From contig NZ_SJSM01000009.1 of NCBI RefSeq assembly GCF_004331685.1, forward strand, positions 1 through 64,000: 64,000 nucleotides of DNA, given 5' to 3'. How positions within the stretch are numbered: position 1 is the stretch's first letter; each line of letters opens with the position of its first letter. The position numbers were made by a program, and so were the translations under genes. Below, piece after piece: positions 1 to 8,003 of this stretch. The stretch comes from Pedobacter hiemivivus. Its GTDB lineage: Bacteria > Bacteroidota > Bacteroidia > Sphingobacteriales > Sphingobacteriaceae. Under the pieces are notes generated by a model. The model saw nothing but the letters and a program-made list of their open reading frames with translations, made no database searches and was not told the DNA's origin.

Positions 1-2
1 CG

Positions 3-191
3 TGCGACTTCCTATGGAATACAGAATATGGAAATGCAGGGGGCTATGGCAATTTTTACCGTAAACTTAAAAAGAATCCTAAAACTGATCTAATATTCAA
101 TAAATCTGAGTTAAATCCAGTCAATTGCAACCAAAATGCTTATTTATCCTTCGAAAAAGACAGGTATATATTGATCAAAAAATCAGTATAA
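3..191 (+). CDS. C-terminal end of an unidentified protein (cut by window start)
   Basis: An open frame enters from the left edge and runs 62 codons to a TAA at 189-191. It is not recognised. The visible part is rich in aromatic residues and Asn, Gly and Lys, with a start like CDFLWNTEYGNAGGYGNFY, and has no membrane segment. The two other forward frames hit stops within the first 100 bases, and a strong hairpin terminator lies just downstream at 220-255. Both facts support a real gene end. No function can be given. Confidence 0.5.
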   Translation, partial: CDFLWNTEYGNAGGYGNFYRKLKKNPKTDLIFNKSELNPVNCNQNAYLSFEKDRYILIKKSV

Positions 192-219
192 CGAAATCTC
201 AACTTTGTTCAATAAAAAA

Positions 220-255
220 AACGATCAAGTAAAAAACATGTTCTACTTGATCGTT
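220..255. terminator. Bidirectional intrinsic terminator
   Basis: A perfect 12-base inverted repeat (AACGATCAAGTA at 220-231, TACTTGATCGTT at 244-255) has a 12-base loop. An A-run on its left side reads as a T-run on the minus strand. It sits between the end of the partial plus-strand gene and the end of the minus-strand secreted-protein gene, so it probably serves both. Confidence 0.75.
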
Positions 256-340
256 CCTTAAGCTGGCTCATAAATGAGGAACTTTTTCAGTGCCCTCGGA
301 AATTCCAGAGGCCTTTTTACTTTATAGGTTAGCTGTAGAG

Positions 341-688
341 TTACATTTTATGTTCAGGTCTATTTCTAATCTGAGAAGCTTTCAGATAAACCTTCCCTCC
401 TTTTTTATTGATGTAATATTTTCTGTTTTTACCATCGATATACACATCAGTCCCATCTGGTGCCATTTTACCTTTATAAACCTTATCAGCGACCTTAGAA
501 GCCCCCTTTACAGCAACCTCGGCAGTTTTATTCCCAACAGTTGTTGCAGTTTTACCAATCGCCTTCCCCGTTTTATCAACCGCCTTACCTACTCCTGTTT
601 CTTTCTTCTTATCCTGCGCATTAGCACTAAAGACAAGGGTAGTACACAACGCTATGGTTAGCAGCCCTACTAAATACTTTTTTTTCAT
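341..688 (-). CDS. Small secreted protein with lysine/alanine-rich repeats
   Basis: The product has 115 residues. A signal peptide is clear: MKKKY, a hydrophobic stretch to about residue 20, then ANAQ-D as the likely cleavage site. Residues 30-72 are a degenerate run of GKAxDKTGKAIGKTA-like units that could form amphipathic helices, as in LEA-like or apolipoprotein-like proteins. A C-terminal part (about 75-110) is rich in Tyr, Lys and Gly. The function is unknown; an envelope role is likely from the signal peptide. It follows gpsA on the same strand with a 58-base gap containing an 8-base inverted repeat (695-702 / 712-719) that has no T-run, so co-transcription is possible. Confidence 0.7.
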   Translation of the reverse strand: MKKKYLVGLLTIALCTTLVFSANAQDKKKETGVGKAVDKTGKAIGKTATTVGNKTAEVAVKGASKVADKVYKGKMAPDGTDVYIDGKNRKYYINKKGGKVYLKASQIRNRPEHKM

Positions 689-746
689 CGTCCTATGGTT
701 TTGTATACAATAAAACCATTAACAATCTCTGGTCAATTTTGTTTGC

Positions 747-1745
747 TTAATTAAGCTGTTCGGTCAGCAGGCGCATTTCAATATGTGGAGAATGTTTTTC
801 ATACAGAATCGCATATACAGCCCTACTGATAGGCATATCCACCTTATATTTCTTATTGATGTGATGCATACAACTAACGGCGTAATACCCTTCAGCAATC
901 ATATTCATTTCCAATTGAGCAGATTTTACAGTGTAGCCTTTCCCGATCATATTCCCAAAAGTTCGATTGCGACTAAATTGTGAGTAAGCCGTAACCAGCA
1001 AATCACCCAAATAGGCAGATTCCTTGATATCTCTAGTAATTGGATGAACCGCATCAACAAACCGTTTGATTTCTCGGATCGCATTGGAAATCAATACCGC
1101 TTGAAAATTATCCCCGTAACCTACACCATGACAAATGCCACTCGCTATTGCATAAATATTCTTCAGTACAGCCGCATACTCAGTCCCAAAAATATCATCA
1201 GAAACATTCGTTTTGATGTACCTTGTACTTAAAAGATTGGCAAAAAAACCGGCAAGACCTACGTTTACAGAGGCAATGGTTAAATAAGACAGTTTTTCCA
1301 AGGCCACTTCTTCTGCATGGCATGGTCCGCTGATCACCAGGATGTCGTCTAATGGAATATTGTATTTCAGATGAAGAAACTCCCCAATGATCTGATTTTC
1401 GTCTGGCACGATCCCCTTAATGGCCGAAACGATCTTTTTACCTTTCAGCTGCTCAGGTGTAATTGTACTAAGTGTTTCTTTAAGAAAAGCTGCCGGCACA
1501 TTCAAGATGATATAATCTGCTTTTTTAATAATTCCAGCAATATCATCAGATATATTATCTTCAGGAATCCTGACTTCAACCGAGCTTAAATAATTCGGGT
1601 TGTGCTTATATTTTTGAATATGCGTTATGGCCTCTGCATTTCGCATCCACCAATAAATCTCTTTTGCAGAAAAGTTATCTGAGAGCATTTTTATAATAGC
1701 AGTAGCCCAACTACCCCCACCAATCATTGCGACTTTAGGTATCAT
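747..1745 (-). CDS. gpsA: Glycerol-3-phosphate dehydrogenase [NAD(P)+]
   Basis: The enzyme reduces dihydroxyacetone phosphate to sn-glycerol-3-phosphate in the cytoplasm and supplies the phospholipid backbone. At 332 residues it has normal length. The N-terminal dinucleotide fold shows GGGSWATA near residues 9-16. The substrate region holds VISGPCHAEEVA (the family has GPSFA-like residues here), the catalytic Lys stretch AAVLKNIYAIASGI near 190-205, and NRTFG further on. The Cys-His variant of the GPS(F/H)A motif is, as I recall, common in this phylum. The gene follows the efflux operon terminator and precedes the small secreted-protein gene. Confidence 0.95.
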   Translation of the reverse strand: MIPKVAMIGGGSWATAIIKMLSDNFSAKEIYWWMRNAEAITHIQKYKHNPNYLSSVEVRIPEDNISDDIAGIIKKADYIILNVPAAFLKETLSTITPEQLKGKKIVSAIKGIVPDENQIIGEFLHLKYNIPLDDILVISGPCHAEEVALEKLSYLTIASVNVGLAGFFANLLSTRYIKTNVSDDIFGTEYAAVLKNIYAIASGICHGVGYGDNFQAVLISNAIREIKRFVDAVHPITRDIKESAYLGDLLVTAYSQFSRNRTFGNMIGKGYTVKSAQLEMNMIAEGYYAVSCMHHINKKYKVDMPISRAVYAILYEKHSPHIEMRLLTEQLN

Positions 1746-1762
1746 ACATTATAAATAAAAAA

Positions 1763-1788
1763 TCCCGGTCTAATGTTTTAAACCGGGA
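1763..1788 (-). terminator. Terminator of the TolC/adaptor operon
   Basis: TCCCGGT (1763-1769) pairs with ACCGGGA (1782-1788). On the minus strand the hairpin is followed by TTTTTTATTT. It lies between the adaptor gene stop (1821) and the gpsA start (1745), so it ends the efflux operon before gpsA. Confidence 0.7.
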
Positions 1789-1820
1789 CAATTTACTCAT
1801 TTAAAAAGTATTGATAAAGT

Positions 1821-3179
1821 TTACTTCTTACCCGGTTCAGCAAACAATTGATCCTTAGTCACTTTCTTTACTTTCATTCCGTCCTTTAATTTGTTTTGTA
1901 TGGCGGAATAAGGACCAGTTATCACTTCCTGACCAGCTTTAAGTCCAGATTTTATGATGATAAACTGATCGTTTTGGATACCTGTAGTTACTTCTACCTG
2001 CTTAACAGTCTCATCAGCATTGTAAACGTAAACGTACTGTTTAACTTTCTTATCTGTCAACTTAGTTTTTTGCTTATCAGCGTTCTCCTGATTCTCTTCC
2101 GGTTTCTTATCCTTATCATCTTTCTTTTTATCGATCGTAAAAACAGATTGAATAGGAACTGACAGACCGTTTACGGTTTCACTTTCTATATCCACTGTAG
2201 CAGACAAGCCTGGTCTGAATGGTGACGGAAGATCCTTAGCTCCACCAGTAACACTACTATAAGATTCTGGAAGGATGCGAACTTTCACAATGAAGTTAGT
2301 CACCTGATCTACCGAACTAGTTGCCGAACCTACATCTTTAGAAGAGCTCGCAATTTCAGTTACAGTACCTTTAAATTTTTTATCTGCAAACGCATCTACC
2401 TCAATAACGGCATTATCTCCAACCTTAACTCTGTTTATATCATTTTCATTTACATCTACATTTACTTCCATAGAAGAAAGGTTAGAAATGCGCATGATCT
2501 CTGTACCGGCATTTTGAACAGTACCTAAGATACGATCACCCAATTCTACTGAAAGCTTGGAGATTACTCCATCCACCGGGGCAAATATGGTTGCTTTTGC
2601 CAAATTCGCGCTTGCTTCCTGAACATTTGCTCCAGACTGCTCTAAGTTAAATTTAGCAGCGGTAAGGTCTTCTTTAGATCTTCCAAGATTTGTTTTGGCA
2701 GTTAAATAAGCATTTCTCGCAGCATCAAATTCAGAAGCTGAAATTACCTTCTTATTAAATAGTTCTTGATTACGTTTGTAGGTTACGCCCTCATTTGCAA
2801 AATTTGCTTCTGCTTGCTTCAGCATTTGGGCGGCTCCTGCCACACTTGCTTTTTGAGAGCTATAAGAAGCCACAGCGCGATCATAGCCCGACTTAAGTAC
2901 ATCTGGGCGCACTTTAGCCAGCAGCTGGCCTTTTTTCACCAAATCGCCTTCTTTAACTAAAAGTTCAGTTACCTCGCCAGACACTTCGGAACTCAGTTTC
3001 ACTTCAGTTTCAGGCTGTATTTTCCCACTAGCAGTAACGGTTTCTATAACCTTTCTGTTTGCAGCCTTTTCAGTGGTTGTCTTCTCACGCTTATCACCGC
3101 CTATTGCTCCAGTGTATACAGCAACAGCCAATAGTGCGACAATAATACCTACTATAATTAATATGGTCTTTAGTTTCAT
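1821..3179 (-). CDS. Efflux pump periplasmic adaptor (HlyD/MacA-type membrane fusion protein)
   Basis: This 452-residue adaptor links an inner-membrane pump to TolC. An N-terminal membrane anchor (residues 4-24) is followed by a lipoyl-like half (SGEVTELLVKEGDLVKKGQ, about 68-86), a long helical hairpin with Ala/Gln-rich coiled coil (about 100-200), the second lipoyl half (ATIFAPVDGVISKLSVELGD), then beta-barrel and membrane-proximal domains. A Lys/Asp-rich insert at about 355-385 is unusual and probably a flexible loop. The gene is 32 bases downstream of the TolC gene and ends at a terminator; no MacB or RND permease is adjacent. MacA-like is the best guess, but the substrate is unknown. Confidence 0.88.
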   Translation of the reverse strand: MKLKTILIIVGIIVALLAVAVYTGAIGGDKREKTTTEKAANRKVIETVTASGKIQPETEVKLSSEVSGEVTELLVKEGDLVKKGQLLAKVRPDVLKSGYDRAVASYSSQKASVAGAAQMLKQAEANFANEGVTYKRNQELFNKKVISASEFDAARNAYLTAKTNLGRSKEDLTAAKFNLEQSGANVQEASANLAKATIFAPVDGVISKLSVELGDRILGTVQNAGTEIMRISNLSSMEVNVDVNENDINRVKVGDNAVIEVDAFADKKFKGTVTEIASSSKDVGSATSSVDQVTNFIVKVRILPESYSSVTGGAKDLPSPFRPGLSATVDIESETVNGLSVPIQSVFTIDKKKDDKDKKPEENQENADKQKTKLTDKKVKQYVYVYNADETVKQVEVTTGIQNDQFIIIKSGLKAGQEVITGPYSAIQNKLKDGMKVKKVTKDQLFAEPGKK

Positions 3180-3211
3180 TCTTGTATATATTATGTGAAT
3201 CTCTATGAACG

Positions 3212-4579
3212 TTAAAAAGCAATTTGTTTGCCTAAATAATAATCTATAACCTTAGCCCTGAAAAGCAGGTCGTACTTTGCTCTGATCATATCTATTTCAG
3301 CTGTATTTCTTTTGGTTTGTGAAGTACTGTAGTCAAGTGAATTGACCAATCCAACATTGTAGCGTTGTTCCAATACGGAGAAGGCTTCTTTTTGCGCTTC
3401 AAAAGCTTTAGTTGCAGATGCGTAAGTACTTTCCGCAGCCTTTAAATCGGCCACTGCCTGGTATATGATTTTGTTTAAGTTATTTTTGGTAATTTGTTCG
3501 TCCGCTTGCGTTTGTAATAAATTGATCTTTGCTTTTGTCACTCCAGATCTTGCCTGAAGACCATTAAAGATTGGAATACTAAGATTTAAACCTAGCCCTT
3601 TCGAGACATTATTTTCTATCTGGGTTCTAAACGCTTCATTTTTTCTATCAAATGGCATATTATAATTATAGTTATAAAATGAGCCATAACCTCCGCTCAA
3701 AGATAACCGGGGATATAGGTTGCCTTTTGCAATGTCGATCCCTTTTTTAGCGGATTGGGTTTGCAGGCCCGCTAACTTGACATCAGGAAACATCCCTAAG
3801 GCTTCAGTATATACCTGTTCCGCATCATAAACTGCTGATGAGCGGGCAAAACTAGAAGCATTGGGCGCTGCAACATCAAATCTTGTTGATGAGGGAATGT
3901 CCATCAATTGTGCAAGGGTAATGAAAGATATCGTTAATGCGTTCTCTGCCTTCGTCACGTCCAGCTCAGCTATAGCCACCTGTGATTTAGATTCAGCAAG
4001 GTCTGCCAAAGTCTTATTTCCTACATCTAAAAGTTGCTGTTGTTGAGTTAATTGCTTGCGAGCAACTTCCAGTTGTTGTTTAGATGCTTTTAAACGATCC
4101 TTATTATAGAGGATTTCCATGTAAGAAGTAACGACCTGTAGAATAAGATCATTTTTAATCTTATCGGTGTTTACTTTACCTGACTCTAATAAAATTTTGT
4201 TCTGTCGCACCTGATTGATTTTAGAAAAACCATTAAATAGATCAAGCCCTACAGAAACCCTTGGGCTAAAGCTATAATTCTGTGTATTTTCATAAACTCC
4301 AGAACTCACATTATTACGTCCCCAATTCATATCTTGCCCTACTGATCCACTTAAAGTCGGGTATTGAGCAAGCTTAGCCTGCCTAAAATTTTCTTCAGCC
4401 AAATCTTCACTCAGCTTGGATTTAGTAACCTGCAAGTTATTTTTCAACGTTACTTCAATGGCCCGCTGAACAGTAATCACCTCCTGAGCCACAGTTTTTT
4501 GGGCAAAAGCGGTAAAAAAAAGAAATGAGAAAGCCAGAAGAAGCTTTGGAAAAGCATTATAGGAGATGATTGTCTTCAT
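3212..4579 (-). CDS. TolC-family outer-membrane efflux channel
   Basis: At 455 residues it has usual TolC length. The signal peptide ends near AFAQKTVAQ (residues 24-32). Two repeated halves of outer-membrane efflux protein type are rich in Gln, Ala and Leu helices: one around 33-220 with TLSGSVGQDMNWGR, a second around 255-450 with YPRLSLSGGYGSF and the family-typical RYNVGLVNSLDY. The trimer would form an outer-membrane barrel and periplasmic tunnel. It is the first gene of a two-gene operon with the adaptor and is transcribed divergently from the polysaccharide deacetylase, sharing a 43-base region. Confidence 0.92.
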   Translation of the reverse strand: MKTIISYNAFPKLLLAFSFLFFTAFAQKTVAQEVITVQRAIEVTLKNNLQVTKSKLSEDLAEENFRQAKLAQYPTLSGSVGQDMNWGRNNVSSGVYENTQNYSFSPRVSVGLDLFNGFSKINQVRQNKILLESGKVNTDKIKNDLILQVVTSYMEILYNKDRLKASKQQLEVARKQLTQQQQLLDVGNKTLADLAESKSQVAIAELDVTKAENALTISFITLAQLMDIPSSTRFDVAAPNASSFARSSAVYDAEQVYTEALGMFPDVKLAGLQTQSAKKGIDIAKGNLYPRLSLSGGYGSFYNYNYNMPFDRKNEAFRTQIENNVSKGLGLNLSIPIFNGLQARSGVTKAKINLLQTQADEQITKNNLNKIIYQAVADLKAAESTYASATKAFEAQKEAFSVLEQRYNVGLVNSLDYSTSQTKRNTAEIDMIRAKYDLLFRAKVIDYYLGKQIAF

Positions 4580-4611
4580 AGATTTTTTTCACAATATTAA
4601 TATAAACAACT

Positions 4612-4619
4612 TACATTTG
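4612..4619 (+). promoter_or_regulatory. Bacteroidota -7 box, near-leaderless promoter for the deacetylase
   Basis: TACATTTG is an exact TAnnTTTG match, only 3 bases before the ATG at 4623. If used, transcription would start at or beside the start codon. No good TTG lies at the right distance upstream, so the call rests on the -7 box alone. Confidence 0.4.
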
Positions 4620-4622
4620 GAC

Positions 4623-5240
4623 ATGTACCTAGTCAAATCTCCACTTTTACTAAAATGGTATTACCCATCTTTAACATGGAATAAGCCCCGCAGTGAAAAA
4701 ATTATTTATTTAACCTTTGACGACGGACCTATCCCTGATGTTACAACCTTCGTTTTAAAAACTTTAAAAAGCTTTGACGCAAAAGCTACATTCTTCTGTA
4801 TAGGCGATAATATCGTTAAACATCCTGATGTTTTTGAACTCATTAAAAAAGAAGGACATCACATTGGCAACCACACCTTCAATCACCTTAAAGGCTGGAA
4901 GACTGAGGATAAGACCTATATTAAGAATTTTAAAGCCTGCCAGCAATTCACCCAAACCCATTTGTTCCGTCCACCTTATGGAAGGATAAAAAAATCGCAG
5001 GTTTCAGAAATCCAATCTGCTTTTCCTGAAACGGAGATCATCATGTGGGATGTTTTAAGTGGCGATTTCGACATCAACCTTTCTCCGCAAAAATGCTACG
5101 AAAATGTGATTAAAAACACTCGAAATGGGTCGATTATTGTTTTCCATGATAGCTTAAAAGCCTTTGAAAGGTTGGAATATGTGCTGCCTTTGGCTTTAAA
5201 ATTTTTTAAAGAACAAGGATACGAATTCGGACTACTTTAA
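4623..5240 (+). CDS. Polysaccharide deacetylase (NodB homology, carbohydrate esterase 4)
   Basis: This 205-residue protein resembles chitin and peptidoglycan N-deacetylases. CE4 motifs are all visible: TFDDGPIPDVT (base Asp and metal Asp), HHIGNHTFNH (H-x3-H metal ligands), RPPYGR, WDVLSGDFD and FHDS with the late His. The start is placed at the internal ATG because the longer frame from 4566 would run into the start of the divergent TolC gene and adds a non-homologous leader. No clear signal peptide is present, so it may be cytoplasmic or membrane-associated; the natural substrate is not evident. A hairpin terminator follows. Confidence 0.88.
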   Translation: MYLVKSPLLLKWYYPSLTWNKPRSEKIIYLTFDDGPIPDVTTFVLKTLKSFDAKATFFCIGDNIVKHPDVFELIKKEGHHIGNHTFNHLKGWKTEDKTYIKNFKACQQFTQTHLFRPPYGRIKKSQVSEIQSAFPETEIIMWDVLSGDFDINLSPQKCYENVIKNTRNGSIIVFHDSLKAFERLEYVLPLALKFFKEQGYEFGLL

Positions 5241-5289
5241 GGCATTTTTGCAACTTATTGTCCGCTTTACACTCCCCTTCGTTATTTAG

Positions 5290-5345
5290 AACAGGTATAA
5301 ATAATATAATGATCTGCTTATGATCATGATCGCCTGTTTTTTTTT
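5290..5345 (+). terminator. Terminator after the polysaccharide deacetylase
   Basis: AACAGG (5290-5295) pairs with CCTGTT (5333-5338), enclosing an inner ATGATC / GATCAT hairpin. A run of nine T follows (5337-5345). It lies between the deacetylase stop and the aconitase start. Confidence 0.65.
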
Positions 5346-5398
5346 GTAAATTCGCTACCAATTATAGTAATAACTTACCCTTTTAACACATATTATCA

Positions 5399-7675
5399 AT
5401 GGCTTTTGATATAGAAATGATCAAAAAGGTGTATGCAAACTTTGGCCCCCGTGTAGAGGCGGCTCGTAAATTAGTAGGCAGACCTTTAACACTTTCAGAA
5501 AAAATACTTTATACCCACCTTTGGGAGGGAAACACGAATACTTCTTACAACAGAGGTGTTGATTATGTAGATTTTGCTCCTGACCGTGTGGCCATGCAAG
5601 ATGCTACTGCACAAATGGCTTTATTGCAGTTTATGCAGGCTGGCAGACCACAGGTAGCTGTTCCTTCTACAGTTCACTGTGATCACTTAATTACAGCTAA
5701 GTTTGGTGCTGAGGTTGATTTACCTGCAGCAAACACGGAGAGTAAAGAGGTTTTTGACTTTTTAGCTTCTGTTTCTAACAAATATGGTATTGGTTTCTGG
5801 AAACCAGGTGCAGGTATCATTCACCAGGTAGTACTAGAAAACTATGCTTTCCCAGGTGGAATGATGATTGGTACTGACTCACACACTGTAAATGCAGGTG
5901 GTTTGGGTATGGTTGCAATTGGTGTTGGTGGTGCTGATGCCTGTGATGTAATGGCTGGCTTACCTTGGGAGCTTAAATTCCCTAAGCTAATTGGTGTTAA
6001 ATTAACCGGAAAACTGAATGGATGGGCTTCTGCAAAAGATGTAATCCTTAAAGTTGCTGGTATACTAACGGTAAAAGGTGGTACAGGTGCAATTGTGGAA
6101 TATTTTGGCGAAGGTGCAGAAAACCTAAGCTGTACTGGTAAAGGTACCATTTGTAACATGGGTGCCGAAATTGGTGCAACTACTTCTACATTCGGTTACG
6201 ATGAGAGCATGGAGCGTTATTTACGTGCAACCAACAGAGCTGATATTGCTGATGCTGCAAACGCAGTAAAAGAACACTTAACAGGTGATGCAGAAGTTTA
6301 TGCTGATCCGGAAAAATATTTTGACCAGATAATCGAGATCAACCTTTCTGAACTTGAGCCTTATATAAACGGTCCTTTCACTCCAGATTTGGCTACGCCT
6401 ATTTCCAAAATGAAAGAAGTAGCTGTTGCAAACGGATGGCCATTAAAAGTTGAATGGGGTTTAATTGGTTCTTGTACCAACTCATCATACGAAGATTTAT
6501 CAAGAGCAGCATCTATTGCTAAACAAGCTATTGATAAAGGCTTAGTTACTAAAGCAGATTTTGGTATCAACCCAGGTTCTGAACAAGTACGTTACACTGC
6601 AAACCGCGATGGTCTATTGAAGACTTTTGAAGATCTGAATGCAACGATCTTTACCAATGCTTGTGGACCATGTATTGGTATGTGGGACAGAGTAGGTGCA
6701 GAGAAACAAGAGAAAAACACTATCGTACACTCATTTAACAGAAACTTTGCTAAACGTGCCGATGGTAATCCAAATACTTATGCCTTTGTAACTTCTCCGG
6801 AAATTGTAGCAGCAATTGCTATTGCAGGTGATTTGAGCTTTAACCCATTAACAGATACTTTAACTAACAATAAAGGTGAGCAGGTTAAATTAGATCCACC
6901 AAAAGGTGATGAACTTCCTGTAAACGGTTATGCTGTTGAAGATGCAGGTTATCAGGAACCAGCTGCCGATGGTAGTGGTGTAAATGTAATTGTATCTCCT
7001 ACTTCACACAGGTTACAATTGCTTGATCCATTTACTCCTTGGGAAGGTACTGACCTTAAAGGTTTAAAACTCCTGATCAAAGCAAAAGGTAAATGTACTA
7101 CGGATCATATCTCTATGGCTGGTCCATGGTTGAAATTCCGTGGTCACTTAGATAACATTTCTAACAACATGCTAATTGGTGCGGTTAATTACTTTAATGA
7201 GAAAACCGATAACGTTAAAAATGAATTGACTGGCGAATACGGTCCGGTACCTGCTACTCAACGTTCTTATAAAGCCGCAGGAATTGGGTCTATCGTAGTT
7301 GGTGATGAAAACTATGGTGAAGGTTCAAGTCGTGAGCACGCGGCAATGGAGCCACGTCATTTAGGTGTTCGTGCAGTATTGGTAAAATCTTTTGCTCGTA
7401 TCCACGAAACCAACCTTAAAAAACAAGGTATGCTTGGTTTAACGTTTGCCAACAAAGAAGATTACGATAAAATCCTTGAGGATGATACAATTGATATCGT
7501 TGGCTTAACAACTTTCGCTCCTGATGTTCCATTGACGTTGGTATTACAACATGCTGATCGCTCTAAAGAAGAGATCACTGTTAACCATAGCTACAATGCA
7601 CAGCAAATCGAATGGTTTAAAGCAGGTGGCGCTTTAAATATCATCCGTAGAGAAGCTGCAGCAAAAAACGCTTAA
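5399..7675 (+). CDS. acnA: Aconitate hydratase (mitochondrial-type)
   Basis: This TCA-cycle enzyme isomerises citrate and isocitrate through cis-aconitate. The 758-residue length and sequence style fit the mitochondrial-like class rather than E. coli AcnA or AcnB. The [4Fe-4S] ligands are visible as C359 (GSCTNSS), C422 and C425 (NACGPCIGMW), the same spacing as animal aconitase. Also present are DSHTVNAGGLG in domain 1 and the swivel-domain substrate loop NYGEGSSREHAAMEPRHLG. It is monocistronic: a strong terminator shared with the converging DUF2007 gene lies immediately downstream. Confidence 0.97.
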   Translation: MAFDIEMIKKVYANFGPRVEAARKLVGRPLTLSEKILYTHLWEGNTNTSYNRGVDYVDFAPDRVAMQDATAQMALLQFMQAGRPQVAVPSTVHCDHLITAKFGAEVDLPAANTESKEVFDFLASVSNKYGIGFWKPGAGIIHQVVLENYAFPGGMMIGTDSHTVNAGGLGMVAIGVGGADACDVMAGLPWELKFPKLIGVKLTGKLNGWASAKDVILKVAGILTVKGGTGAIVEYFGEGAENLSCTGKGTICNMGAEIGATTSTFGYDESMERYLRATNRADIADAANAVKEHLTGDAEVYADPEKYFDQIIEINLSELEPYINGPFTPDLATPISKMKEVAVANGWPLKVEWGLIGSCTNSSYEDLSRAASIAKQAIDKGLVTKADFGINPGSEQVRYTANRDGLLKTFEDLNATIFTNACGPCIGMWDRVGAEKQEKNTIVHSFNRNFAKRADGNPNTYAFVTSPEIVAAIAIAGDLSFNPLTDTLTNNKGEQVKLDPPKGDELPVNGYAVEDAGYQEPAADGSGVNVIVSPTSHRLQLLDPFTPWEGTDLKGLKLLIKAKGKCTTDHISMAGPWLKFRGHLDNISNNMLIGAVNYFNEKTDNVKNELTGEYGPVPATQRSYKAAGIGSIVVGDENYGEGSSREHAAMEPRHLGVRAVLVKSFARIHETNLKKQGMLGLTFANKEDYDKILEDDTIDIVGLTTFAPDVPLTLVLQHADRSKEEITVNHSYNAQQIEWFKAGGALNIIRREAAAKNA

Positions 7676-7694
7676 TCAGCAATTGATATAAATT

Positions 7695-7731
7695 AAAAAG
7701 AGCCTGTATCTCATGATCAGGCTCTTTTTTT
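7695..7731. terminator. Bidirectional terminator between acnA and the DUF2007 gene
   Basis: AAAAAGAGCCTG (7695-7706) pairs perfectly with CAGGCTCTTTTT, with an 11-base loop and extra T to 7731. A-run and T-run on the two sides suit convergent genes. Confidence 0.85.
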
Positions 7732-7751
7732 GTACGCTCGTCATTCTGAAT

Positions 7752-7967
7752 TTATTCTTCTTTTTCTGAAAGGAGATTTCTTGCAGTTTCCGCATCTTTC
7801 TCAAAAAGATGAAGCCTAACACCTCCAATAGCCTGATTGTACCCCAACTGACCGCCAATATTTTCGTCAGAAAGGAAGCATTGTATACCAGCATCCATTA
7901 ACCTTGATTTTACAATATTAGCCTCTATTGGGTTATAAAAAGTTTGAAATACGACGATTTTATCCAT
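7752..7967 (-). CDS. DUF2007 family small protein
   Basis: The product has 71 residues with a DUF2007-like pattern: VVFQTFYNPIEANIVKSRL, then GIQCFLSDENIGG and GGVRLHLFEKDAETARNLL. The family is also called putative prokaryotic signal-transducing protein and adopts a small ferredoxin-like fold related to PII-type folds. Its biochemical role is unknown. It is soluble, with no signal or membrane segment. It lies 36 bases downstream of the GH1 gene and may be its operon partner. Confidence 0.8.
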   Translation of the reverse strand: MDKIVVFQTFYNPIEANIVKSRLMDAGIQCFLSDENIGGQLGYNQAIGGVRLHLFEKDAETARNLLSEKEE

Positions 7968-8003
7968 TTGATCTTGTGTTTATCCTTAATATAGTAAAAA
8001 ATA

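Noticed and set aside
695..719. Hairpin between gpsA and the small secreted-protein gene as a terminator
   Set aside because: An 8-base stem is present but no T-run follows on the minus strand; co-transcription remains possible.
5290..5345. Possible riboswitch or leader before acnA
   Set aside because: The structure ends in a nine-T tract 54 bases before acnA and directly follows the deacetylase gene; a plain terminator explains it.
7676..7894. A 72-codon minus-strand frame after acnA
   Set aside because: It runs through the bidirectional terminator and overlaps the well-supported DUF2007 gene in another frame.
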